This document shows, piece after piece, positions 1 through 6,551 of a stretch of 8,596 nucleotides of DNA. The position numbers were made by a program, and so were the translations under genes. Within the stretch, counting starts at the first letter, position 1. Every line of letters begins with the position of its first letter. Under the pieces are notes generated by a model. The model did not search any database, was not told the DNA's origin, and saw only the letters and a program-made list of their open reading frames with translations. This stretch comes from a bacterium (GTDB lineage: Bacteria > JAUVQV01 > DATDCY01), in assembly GCA_036524115.1 (NCBI GenBank), contig DATDCY010000253.1:1-8596 (forward strand), given 5' to 3'.

Positions 1-454
1 CGCGCGCCGCGCCGCCGGCGCCGAGCACCAGCACCTGCCCGCCGCGCACCCCCGCGCCGGCCTCGCGCAGCGCCAGCAGGAACCCCGGGGCGTCCGTGTT
101 GTGCCCGACGAGCCCCTGCGGGCCGACCACGACGGTGTTCACGGCGCCGATCGCCGCCGCCGCCGCATCGACCCGGTCGAGGTGCCGCAGGACGGCCTCC
201 TTGTACGGGATGGTGACGTTGATCCCCCAGAAGCCCAGCGGCCGGAGCGCGCGCATGACGTCGCGCAGCTCGCCCCGCGCGATCTCGAACGGCAGGTAGC
301 GCGCGTCGAGGCCGAGGCGGCGCAGCGCCGCCTCGTGCATCCGCGGCGAGAGCGAGGCGCGGACGGGATTGCCGATGATGCCGAGCATCCCGGGCTGGCG
401 AAGCTCGATGCGGGACGCCGGCAGCCGGAACCCGGCGCGCCGGGGACTAGCCAA
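1..454 (-). CDS. aroE: Shikimate dehydrogenase (NADP+), N-terminal part, cut by window edge
   Basis: Reduces 3-dehydroshikimate to shikimate with NADPH in the cytoplasm, in the pathway to chorismate and aromatic amino acids. The visible part holds the substrate domain and the start of the nucleotide domain. Counting from the ATG at 388, it opens MLGIIGNPVRASLSPRMHEA, matching the family's shikimate-binding SLSP segment. It then shows NVTIPYKE with the catalytic Lys, GAVNTVV, GHNTDAPGF with the catalytic Asp, and the Rossmann motif VLGAGGAAR just before the edge. The start is uncertain. ATG 388 gives a length like E. coli AroE but has no Shine-Dalgarno. An in-frame TTG at 454-452 has GAGGG six bases upstream and adds 22 codons, nearly all ending in G or C. 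I used the TTG here; it overlaps the nuoN stop region by 8 nt. The C-terminal half lies beyond the window. Identity is certain, the start is not. Confidence 0.93.
   Translation of the reverse strand, partial: MASPRRAGFRLPASRIELRQPGMLGIIGNPVRASLSPRMHEAALRRLGLDARYLPFEIARGELRDVMRALRPLGFWGINVTIPYKEAVLRHLDRVDAAAAAIGAVNTVVVGPQGLVGHNTDAPGFLLALREAGAGVRGGQVLVLGAGGAAR
431..444. repeat. Perfect 14-bp GC palindrome just after the nuoN stop
   Basis: The sequence CCCGGCGCGCCGGG is its own reverse complement and lies 2 bp beyond the nuoN TAG. As RNA it could fold a 5-bp all-GC stem with a CGCG loop. No T-run follows on the minus strand, so it is not a convincing intrinsic terminator. If aroE starts at the TTG, this palindrome is inside its coding sequence. 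Such palindromes are common by chance in DNA this rich in G and C. Confidence 0.3.
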
Positions 455-1889
455 GGATTGCCCTCGAGGCCAGTTCAACGAAGAACGACGGCACGACCCC
501 CGCGACGAGGGTGCCGACCGCGGCGAGCACCACCGCGTAGGCCAGCCAGGAGAACTCGCCCCGACGCTCGACCTCGGCCGTCGTCTCCGGCTCGGGCAGC
601 AGGTACAGGGCGTAGACCACGCGCAGGTAGTAGTACGCGCCGATCGCGCTCCCGAGCAGCGCCACGAGGACGAGGCCCCCGTAGCCGGCCTGCCAGCCCT
701 CGAGGAAGATCCAGAACTTCGCGGGGAAGCCCGCCGTCGGCGGGATGCCGGCCAGCGAGAGGAGGAAGAGCGCGAAGAAGGCCCCCATCGCGGGGCGGCG
801 ACGGCCGAACCCGGCCAGGTCGCGCCAGGTCACCTCCGCGCCGGTGGCGCGCTCGAACCAGAGCAGCGTCCCGAAGGCGCCGAGGTTCATGAAGGCGTAG
901 GCCAGCAGGTAGAACGCCAGCGGGCCCGTCGCTGCCGGATTGCGGCCGGTGGCGACGACGGCGACGAGCAGGTAGCCGACGTGCGCGACGCTGGAGTAGG
1001 CGAGCATCCGCTTGACACTCTCCTGCGCCAGGGCGGCGAGGTTCCCCCAGAGGATGGTCAGGGCGGCGAGCGACCACCAGACGGGGCCCCAGAGCTGGAA
1101 CCAGTCGGGGAAGCCGCCGGCGAAGACGCGGGCGGCCACGCCCATCACCGCGATCTTCGGCCCGACGGCCAGGTACCCGGCGACCGGCGTCGGCGCCCCC
1201 TCGAGCACGTCGGGCATCCACATCTGGAACGGCGCGGCGCCCATCTTGAAGGCCAGGCCGCAGGCCAGGAAGGCCAGGCCCGCGAGCACGAGCGCGTCCG
1301 CCTCGCCGCCGCGCCCCACGCCCGCGAGCGCCCCCAGCGACGTGGACCCGGTGGCCCCGTAGACGAGCGAGAGGCCGTAGAGCAGCAGCGCGGAGGCGAA
1401 GAGCCCGGTGATCACGTACTTGAGCGCGCCCTCGGCGCTCGTCTCGCGGAACCAGGTGAAGCCCGCGAGGACGTAGAAGCTCACCGCCATCAGCTCGATG
1501 CCGAGGAAGATCAGCACCAGGTCGGTGCCCGAGATCATGACCATCATCCCCACGGCCGCCAGCAGCAGGAGGATCACGTACTCGCCGCCCGCGCGGGAGC
1601 GCGCGCCGATCTCCTCGACCGCGATCAGCAGCGAGAGCGCGGCGGCGACGAGGACGGCAACCTTGAACACGGTCGCCAGGGCGTCGCCGGCCCACATCCC
1701 GGCGAGCGCGTCGGGCGCCACGGACGCGGCGCCGGGGAGCAGGAAGAATGCGCCCGCAAGGGCGGCGAGGCCGACCGCGGCCTTGAGCCGCAGCCCCTTG
1801 GACGGCCAGATGCTCTCGAGCGCGGTCACGAGGAGCGCCGCGGCGAGCAGCAGCAGCTCGGGCGCCAGCGCCGTCGCCATCCCGTTCAT
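447..1889 (-). CDS. nuoN: NADH-quinone oxidoreductase subunit N (antiporter-like membrane subunit)
   Basis: Antiporter-like proton-translocating subunit of the complex I membrane arm, the one nearest the NuoK/J/H connection (ND2 homologue). The 480-residue product matches the family length (about 480) and is hydrophobic throughout, with roughly 14 membrane helices. Landmarks include IELMAVSFY with Glu132, Lys157 in ALKYVITGL, and Lys215 in AFKMGAAPFQMWMPDVLEGA, the family signature. Lys245 follows in VGPKIAVM, then KRMLAYSSVAHVGY, and finally GIPPTAGFPAKFWIF with Lys391. These correspond to E. coli NuoN Glu133, Lys158, Lys217, Lys247 and Lys395, so the proton path looks intact. The start at 1889 is supported by GGGGAGGGA five bases upstream. 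It follows nuoM after 39 nt, the largest gap within the nuo genes here, and ends in TAG at the aroE boundary. Confidence 0.98.
   Translation of the reverse strand: MNGMATALAPELLLLAAALLVTALESIWPSKGLRLKAAVGLAALAGAFFLLPGAASVAPDALAGMWAGDALATVFKVAVLVAAALSLLIAVEEIGARSRAGGEYVILLLLAAVGMMVMISGTDLVLIFLGIELMAVSFYVLAGFTWFRETSAEGALKYVITGLFASALLLYGLSLVYGATGSTSLGALAGVGRGGEADALVLAGLAFLACGLAFKMGAAPFQMWMPDVLEGAPTPVAGYLAVGPKIAVMGVAARVFAGGFPDWFQLWGPVWWSLAALTILWGNLAALAQESVKRMLAYSSVAHVGYLLVAVVATGRNPAATGPLAFYLLAYAFMNLGAFGTLLWFERATGAEVTWRDLAGFGRRRPAMGAFFALFLLSLAGIPPTAGFPAKFWIFLEGWQAGYGGLVLVALLGSAIGAYYYLRVVYALYLLPEPETTAEVERRGEFSWLAYAVVLAAVGTLVAGVVPSFFVELASRAILG
461..465 (-). promoter_or_regulatory. Probable ribosome binding site for the TTG start of aroE
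   Basis: The minus strand reads GAGGG, then six bases, then TTG at 454-452, which opens the aroE frame. It sits inside the last codons of nuoN, so aroE translation could be coupled to nuoN termination. The alternative ATG at 388 has no purine-rich motif at suitable spacing. A GAGGG within coding sequence can occur by chance in such GC-rich DNA. Confidence 0.4.
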
Positions 1890-1894
1890 CGCGC

Positions 1895-1903
1895 TCCCTC
1901 CCC
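1895..1903 (-). promoter_or_regulatory. Strong ribosome binding site of nuoN
   Basis: The minus strand reads GGGGAGGGA followed by five bases and the ATG at 1889. This fixes the nuoN start over a second in-frame ATG three codons later. It lies in the 39-nt nuoM-nuoN gap, so nuoN can be initiated independently of nuoM translation. Confidence 0.7.
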
Positions 1904-1928
1904 TTCCGTCCGCGCCGCCGCCATCGCC

Positions 1929-3410
1929 CTACTGCCAGGCGCGGGAGAGCAGCGCCGGCAGGGCGCTCTCGATCACCGCGAGGAAGGGCCGCGGCGCGAC
2001 CCCGATCCAGATCGTGAGCGCGACCAGCGGCGCCAGCGCGAGCAGCTCGAGCGCTGTCAGGTCGCCCAGCCCCGCGTACTGCTCGGGCAGCGTGCCGAAG
2101 ATCACCCGCTGCAGCATCCAGAGCAGGTAGGCCGCGCCGAGCACGATGCCCACCGCCGTGCCGACGGCGAAGGCCGGCGACGCCGCGAACACGCCGATGA
2201 GGATCAGGAACTCGCCGACGAACCCGGCGAGCCCCGGCAGCCCGAGCGAGGCCAGCGCGAAGAACGCCAGCAGCGTCGCGTAGACCGGCAGCCGGTGCGC
2301 GAGGCCGCCGAGCTTCGGGATCGAGCGCTGGTGCGTGCGCTCGTAGACCATGCCGACGCAGAGGAAGAGCGCGCCGGTGATCAGGCCGTGGCCGATCATC
2401 TGGAGCACGGCGCCGGCCTCGCCGCGCGGGTCGAAGGAGAAGATCCCCGCGACGACGAAGCCGAGGTGCGAGATCGAGGAGTAGGCGATGAGTTTCTTCA
2501 GGTCGTCCTGCGCGAGCGCGAGCACGGCGCCGTAGATGATCCCGATCACCGCCAGCGTCAGCACGAACGGCGCCAGCTCGCGGCTGGCGTCCGGGAACAG
2601 CGGCAGCGAGAAGCGCATCAGCCCGTAGGTGCCCATCTTCAGGAGCACGCCCGCCAGGACGACGGAGCCGGCCGTCGGCGCCTCCACGTGCGCGTCCGGC
2701 AGCCAGGTGTGCACCGGCACGAGCGGCACCTTGACCGCGAACGCGGCGAAGAAGCCGAGGAAGGCCCAGAACTGCAGCGACCCCGGGTAGGAGGTCTGCG
2801 CCAGCTGCACGATGTCGAAGGTGTAGACGCCCGTGCGGCTGCCGTGGTGCCAGTAGACCGCGATCGCGGCCGCGAGCATCAGCAGGCTGCCGACGAGGGT
2901 GTAGAGGAAGAACTTCACGGAGGCGTAGATGCGCCGCGGCCCGCCCCAGATGCCGATGAGCAGGAACATCGGGATCAGCATCGCCTCCCAGAAGATGTAG
3001 AAGAGCACGAAGTCGAGGGCGACGAAGACGCCGGTGAGGCCGGCCTGGAGCATGAGCAGCGCCGCGTAGTAGGCACGCTCGCGCTGGCGCACGTGCTCCA
3101 TCGAGAAGAGCACCACGACCGGGCCGAGCAGCGCCGAGAGCAGCACGAGCAGCAGGCTCAGGCCGTCGACGCCGAGGTGGTACTCCGCGCCGATCGCGGG
3201 GATCCACGAGAGCCGCTCCTCGAACTGGAAGCCGCCGCGGGGCACGAAGCCCGTCCAGAGCTGGAGCGCGACCGCGAGCACCGCCAGGGTCGTCGCCAGC
3301 GCGACCGCCCGCTGCAGCCGCACCTGCGCGGCGGGCACCAGCGCCAGCGCCAGCGCGCCGGCCACGGGGCCGAAGACCAGGAAGCTCAGGACCGGGAAGC
3401 CGCTTTCCAC
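1929..3410 (-). CDS. nuoM: NADH-quinone oxidoreductase subunit M (antiporter-like membrane subunit)
   Basis: Middle antiporter-like proton pump of the complex I membrane arm (ND4 homologue), 493 residues against about 500 in the family. It has some 14 membrane helices. Key points are IFWEAMLIPMFLLIG with Glu142, FAVKVPLVPVHTWLPDAHVE with Lys227 (ND4-type signature), and Lys258 in GVLLKMGTYG. QDDLKKLIAYSSISHLGF follows, then His341 in MIGHGLITGALF and Glu400 in GFVGEFLIL. These match the charged residues of the E. coli NuoM central axis (Glu144, Lys234, Lys265, Glu407). The start is GTG at 3410, only 4 nt after the nuoL TAA. GGAG within the last nuoL codons, eight bases upstream, serves as ribosome binding site, which suggests coupling to nuoL. 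It ends in TAG. Confidence 0.98.
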   Translation of the reverse strand: MESGFPVLSFLVFGPVAGALALALVPAAQVRLQRAVALATTLAVLAVALQLWTGFVPRGGFQFEERLSWIPAIGAEYHLGVDGLSLLLVLLSALLGPVVVLFSMEHVRQRERAYYAALLMLQAGLTGVFVALDFVLFYIFWEAMLIPMFLLIGIWGGPRRIYASVKFFLYTLVGSLLMLAAAIAVYWHHGSRTGVYTFDIVQLAQTSYPGSLQFWAFLGFFAAFAVKVPLVPVHTWLPDAHVEAPTAGSVVLAGVLLKMGTYGLMRFSLPLFPDASRELAPFVLTLAVIGIIYGAVLALAQDDLKKLIAYSSISHLGFVVAGIFSFDPRGEAGAVLQMIGHGLITGALFLCVGMVYERTHQRSIPKLGGLAHRLPVYATLLAFFALASLGLPGLAGFVGEFLILIGVFAASPAFAVGTAVGIVLGAAYLLWMLQRVIFGTLPEQYAGLGDLTALELLALAPLVALTIWIGVAPRPFLAVIESALPALLSRAWQ

Positions 3411-3414
3411 TGTG

Positions 3415-5328
3415 TTATCTCCAGAGCAGGACGCCCAGCACGGCGGCCACCCCGATCGCCATCCACGAGAGGTAGTCGCGCAGCCGGCCGGTCTGCAGCC
3501 GCGCGAGCGCCCGGCCCCAGCCCTGTGCCGCCTCCGCGACGCCGTTGACGATGCCGTCGATCACGCCGAGGTCGAAGCGCAACGCCCCGCGGGCGAGCGC
3601 CAGCAGCGGCCGCACGATGACCGCGCTGTAGAGCTCGTCGATGTAGAACTTGTTCTTCGAGAGCGCGTAGAGCCGCGGCCACGAGGCGGCGACGCGGTCC
3701 GGGTCGATCGCGCCCTTCTGGTAGACGAGCCAGCCGAGGAAGGCGCCGCCGAGCGCCAGCGCGATGGCGAGCCCCTCCGCGAAGAGCGCGCCCTCGACCT
3801 CGCCGTGCTCCGCCGACGGCAGCGCGCGCCCGAGGAACTCGGTGAAGCCGTGCTCCAGCGGCAGGCCGGCGACGAAGGACATCACCGCGAGGATGACCAG
3901 CGGCCCGAGCATGACCCAGGGCGACTCGTGCACGCCCGGCGGGTGCCCGTGCCCGCCGTGGGCGTCGTGCGCGTCATGCATGTCGCCCGCAGGCGTCGCG
4001 CCGAGGCAGTCCGCGTCGCGCCGCCCGAAGAAGACCAGGACCACGGCGCGCGTGACGTAGAAGGCCGTCCCGCCCGCCGTGAGCACGCCGAGCCCGAAGA
4101 GCACGTAGTGGTGGCCGGCCCACGCCCCGCCGAGGATCATCTCCTTGGAGTAGAAGCCCGCGAAGAACGGGATGCCCGCCAGCGCCAGCGAGCCGACGAT
4201 GAACGTGGTCGCCGTCCAGGGGATCTTCCGGAACAGCCTTCCCTGGCGGCTCACGTCGCAGTCGCCGCCGATGGCGTGCATGACGCTGCCGGAGCCGAGG
4301 AAGAGCAGCGCCTTGAAGAAGGCGTGGGTGAAGAGGTGGAAGATCGCGCCGATCCAGGCGCCGACGCCGAGCCCGAGGAACATGAACCCGAGCTGGCTCA
4401 CCGTCGAGTAGGCCATGATGCGCTTGAGGTCGCTCTGCGTGAACGCGATCGCCGCGGCCATGACCGCGGTCAGCGTGCCGACGACCGCCACGACCTGCAT
4501 CGCCGTGGGCGAGAGCGCGAACAGCGCGTTGCAGCGGGCCACCATGTACACGCCGGCGGTGACCATGGTCGCCGCGTGGATCAGGGCGGAGACCGGCGTC
4601 GGGCCCTCCATCGCGTCGGGGAGCCAGACGTGCAGCGGCAGCTGCGCCGACTTGCCGCAGGCGCCGACGAAGAGCAGCAGGCAGATCCAGGTCACGGTCG
4701 AGGGCGGCAGCTGCGGCGCGAGCGCGAAGACGCGCTGGTAGTCGACGCTCCCCGTGTTCGCGATCAGCAGCAGGATGCCGAGCGCGAAGCCGAAGTCGCC
4801 GACGCGGTTCACGAGGAAGGCCTTCTTCCCGGCGTCCGCCGCCGACTGCTTGTGGAACCAGAAGCCGATGAGCAGGTAGGAGCAGAGGCCGACGGCCTCC
4901 CAGAAGACGTAGAGCAGCAGGAAGTTGCCCGAGAGCACGAGCATGAGCATCGAGAAGGTGAAGAGCGAGAGGTAGGCGAAGAAGCGGTGGTAGCCGCCGT
5001 CGCCGTGCATGTAGCCCACCGAGTAGAGGTGCACGAGGGTGCTCACGCCCGTGACGACCACGAGCATGATGGCGGTCAGCGGGTCGGCCGCCAGCGTCAG
5101 CGGCACCTGGAAGGGGCCGACCGCGATCCAGGTGAAGAAGTCCACGCGCCAGGCCGGTGACTCCAGCGCGTGGCGCAGCACCTGCACGGCGCAGACGAAC
5201 GCCCCGCCGACGGCGAGCAGCGCCGGCCAGTGCGCCGCGGTCCGCGTCAGCTTCCGCCCGAGCAGGCCGTTGAGGAGGAAGGCCGCAAACGGCAGCGCCG
5301 GGATCAGCCAGAGCAGGGTCTCCGCCAT
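3415..5328 (-). CDS. nuoL: NADH-quinone oxidoreductase subunit L (distal antiporter-like subunit)
   Basis: Distal antiporter-like proton pump of complex I (ND5 homologue), 637 residues. It is longer than NuoM/N because of the lateral amphipathic helix that clamps the membrane arm. Visible landmarks: FWEAVGLCSYLLIGFW with Glu144, NRVGDFGF with Asp178, and GKSAQLPLHVWLPDAMEG with Lys226. Further on are His251 in ALIHAATMV, SDLKRIMAYSTVSQLG with Lys302, and HLFTHAFFKALLFL with His331, His335 and Lys339. GFYSKEMIL has Lys395-Glu396 where E. coli has Lys399-Asp400. A His-rich hydrophilic loop spans about 450-467. The C-terminal part from about 560 (FYIDELYSAVIVRPL) starts the lateral-helix region and ends in a last membrane helix. 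AGGAGAGG, overlapping the nuoK stop four bases before the ATG, supports the start. Confidence 0.98.
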   Translation of the reverse strand: MAETLLWLIPALPFAAFLLNGLLGRKLTRTAAHWPALLAVGGAFVCAVQVLRHALESPAWRVDFFTWIAVGPFQVPLTLAADPLTAIMLVVVTGVSTLVHLYSVGYMHGDGGYHRFFAYLSLFTFSMLMLVLSGNFLLLYVFWEAVGLCSYLLIGFWFHKQSAADAGKKAFLVNRVGDFGFALGILLLIANTGSVDYQRVFALAPQLPPSTVTWICLLLFVGACGKSAQLPLHVWLPDAMEGPTPVSALIHAATMVTAGVYMVARCNALFALSPTAMQVVAVVGTLTAVMAAAIAFTQSDLKRIMAYSTVSQLGFMFLGLGVGAWIGAIFHLFTHAFFKALLFLGSGSVMHAIGGDCDVSRQGRLFRKIPWTATTFIVGSLALAGIPFFAGFYSKEMILGGAWAGHHYVLFGLGVLTAGGTAFYVTRAVVLVFFGRRDADCLGATPAGDMHDAHDAHGGHGHPPGVHESPWVMLGPLVILAVMSFVAGLPLEHGFTEFLGRALPSAEHGEVEGALFAEGLAIALALGGAFLGWLVYQKGAIDPDRVAASWPRLYALSKNKFYIDELYSAVIVRPLLALARGALRFDLGVIDGIVNGVAEAAQGWGRALARLQTGRLRDYLSWMAIGVAAVLGVLLWR

Positions 5329-5338
5329 CGCGCCTCTC

Positions 5339-5641
5339 CTAGCCCTTGAGCAGCGTCGCGGCGTCGGCGTCGAGCGCGCCGCGGTGGCGGTGCCAGGCGA
5401 GGATCACGGCGAGCGCCACGCCCAGCTCCGCCGCCTCCACGCCGATCACGAACAGCGCGATCACCAGCCCGCTGTAGTGCTGGTGCAGGTTCGAGAACGC
5501 CACGAGGTTGAGGTTCACCGCGTTCACCATGAGCTCGATCGACATCAGCATGACCACGACGTTGCGCCGCACGAGCGCGCCGGCGAGCCCGATCGAGAAG
5601 AGCGCCGCGCCGAGGGCCACGTACCAGCTCACCGGCACCAT
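5339..5641 (-). CDS. nuoK: NADH-quinone oxidoreductase subunit K
   Basis: Small three-helix subunit (ND4L homologue) joining the quinone-side subunits H/J to the antiporter-like subunits; 100 residues, exactly the E. coli length. I chose the ATG at 5641 over a GTG one codon upstream. GGGAGGAGG lies five bases before the ATG but only two before the GTG, and the ATG numbering places the two essential membrane glutamates at 36 (SIELMVNAVN) and 72 (EAAELGVAL), as in E. coli. VRRNVV before Glu36 is also typical. The ATG overlaps the nuoJ TGA by one base (TGATG), a coupling arrangement. A third membrane glutamate at 69 replaces the alanine I recall as usual there. The cytoplasmic-type tail WHRHRG is basic. 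Confidence 0.97.
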   Translation of the reverse strand: MVPVSWYVALGAALFSIGLAGALVRRNVVVMLMSIELMVNAVNLNLVAFSNLHQHYSGLVIALFVIGVEAAELGVALAVILAWHRHRGALDADAATLLKG

Positions 5642-6147
5642 CACTTCCTCCTCCCGATCACGATCAGGCCGAAGAGCGCCGCGAGCAGGATCACCGAGAG
5701 CACCTCGAACGGCAGCAGGTACTGGCGGAAGAGCACCTTGCCGAGCACCTGGACGTGCCCCTCGCCGGGGGCGAGCCCGTTGCTCGCCGGCGCGAGCCAG
5801 CCGCGCGCGCGGGCGACGACCGCGAGCAGCTGCGCGAAGACGACGCCGCCGAGGATCGTCCCGGTGATCGCGGAGAGCCCCGACCAGTCCGCCCCCTCGC
5901 CGCCGCGCAGGTTCGCGAGCATGACGACGAAGACGAAGAGCACGACGATCGAGCCGGCGTAGAGCAGGATCTGCACCGCGCCGAGGAACTCCGCCCCCTG
6001 GAGGATGAAGAGCCCCGCCACGGCGAGGAAGCAGAGCACGAGCGCCAGGGCGCTGGCGACGATCCGGCGCGAGGCGACCACGACGAGCGCCGAGCCCAGC
6101 GCGACCAGCGCCAGGACGGCGAAGACCAGGGTCCCGAAGCCGCTCAC
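5641..6147 (-). CDS. nuoJ: NADH-quinone oxidoreductase subunit J
   Basis: Membrane subunit (ND6 homologue) beside NuoH and NuoK, part of the charge-coupling path from the quinone site to the pumps. It has 168 residues and about five membrane helices, a usual size (E. coli 184). The diagnostic segment is EFLGAVQILLYAGSIVVLFV at about 53-72, the third helix, which carries the flexible pi-bulge and a conserved tyrosine (Tyr63) in this family. The start is GTG at 6147 overlapping the nuoI TGA as GTGA, preceded by GGGGAGGGG in the final nuoI codons. The reading frame stays open far upstream of this GTG, but that extension is nuoI DNA read in another frame, is arginine-rich and does not resemble NuoJ. 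A soluble loop of about 50 residues (80-130) links the last helices. Confidence 0.97.
   Translation of the reverse strand: MSGFGTLVFAVLALVALGSALVVVASRRIVASALALVLCFLAVAGLFILQGAEFLGAVQILLYAGSIVVLFVFVVMLANLRGGEGADWSGLSAITGTILGGVVFAQLLAVVARARGWLAPASNGLAPGEGHVQVLGKVLFRQYLLPFEVLSVILLAALFGLIVIGRRK
5647..5655 (-). promoter_or_regulatory. Ribosome binding site that decides the nuoK start
   Basis: GGGAGGAGG on the minus strand lies within the last codons of nuoJ, five bases before the ATG at 5641 and two before the GTG at 5644. The spacing favours the ATG. Confidence 0.7.
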
Positions 6148-6551
6148 AGCCCCTCCCCGTGGCGCAGCAGGTCGGACTTGCGCAGGATCGTCTCGCCGCG
6201 CTGGTAGTACGAGGCCTCGTAGCGCGGCGAGAGCACGATCGCCTCCTCGGGGCAGACCTCGGCGCAGAGGCCGCAGAAGAGGCAGTGCCCGAGGTCCACG
6301 TCGTACTCGTCGATCACCTTGCGCTCCTCGCCGGAGGTCACGAGGCGGATGCACTGGGTCGGGCAGATGCGCGCGCACAGGCAGCAGGAGATGCAGCGCT
6401 CCTCGCCCGTCTCCGGGTAGCGGCGCAGCGCGTGCAGGCCGCGGAAGCGCGGGGCGGGCTCGCGGCGCTCCTCCGGGTACTGGATGGTGACCGGCTTGCG
6501 GAAGACGTGCTTGAGCGTCGTGAGGAAGCCGGTGACGAGCGCGCCGATCAT
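6144..6551 (-). CDS. nuoI: NADH-quinone oxidoreductase subunit I (2 x [4Fe-4S] protein)
   Basis: Ferredoxin-like peripheral subunit (TYKY/PSST-side homologue Nqo9) passing electrons through clusters N6a and N6b toward N2 in NuoB and quinone. It has 135 residues. The N-terminus (GFLTTLKHVFRKPVTIQYPE) is the membrane-associated amphipathic helix typical of the family. Two CxxCxxCxxxCP motifs are complete: Cys53, 56, 59, 63 in CISCCLCARICP and Cys90, 93, 96, 100 in CLFCGLCAEVCP. Extra cysteines stand at 57 and 67; E. coli has a cysteine at the equivalent of 67. It is shorter than E. coli NuoI (180) at the C-terminus, as in several other phyla. ATG at 6551 overlaps the nuoH TGA (ATGA), with GAGGG seven bases upstream. 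The frame is open for hundreds of codons upstream, but that part is nuoH shadow. Confidence 0.97.
   Translation of the reverse strand: MIGALVTGFLTTLKHVFRKPVTIQYPEERREPAPRFRGLHALRRYPETGEERCISCCLCARICPTQCIRLVTSGEERKVIDEYDVDLGHCLFCGLCAEVCPEEAIVLSPRYEASYYQRGETILRKSDLLRHGEGL

Noticed and set aside
431-444. Intrinsic transcription terminator after nuoN
   Set aside because: The GC stem has only five pairs around a four-base loop and is not followed by a T-run on the minus strand.
101-892. Plus-strand frame of 263 codons opposite aroE and the end of nuoN
   Set aside because: Arg/Pro/Ala-rich low-complexity translation, antisense to aroE with its clear NVTIPYKE and GHNTDAPGF motifs.
475-3207. A minus-strand open frame of 910 codons running through nuoM and nuoN in another frame
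   Set aside because: Arg/Ala/Gly/Pro-rich out-of-frame shadow that spans two real genes with full sets of conserved complex I residues.
369-3548. A plus-strand open frame of 1059 codons opposite nuoN, nuoM and the end of nuoL
   Set aside because: It is antisense to well-supported genes. The predicted protein is dominated by Arg, Glu, His, Gln, Asp and Ala with no domain or motif, as expected from reading high-GC membrane-protein genes backwards, where stops are rare. It crosses gene boundaries and has no ribosome binding site of note.
3412-5160. A plus-strand open frame of 582 codons opposite nuoL
   Set aside because: Same composition artefact: charged, low-complexity translation complementary to nuoL, with no recognisable fold or motif.
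5641-6378. An N-terminal extension of NuoJ
   Set aside because: The extension is nuoI DNA out of frame. The GTG at 6147 with its GGGGAGGGG and GTGA overlap gives a normal-length NuoJ.
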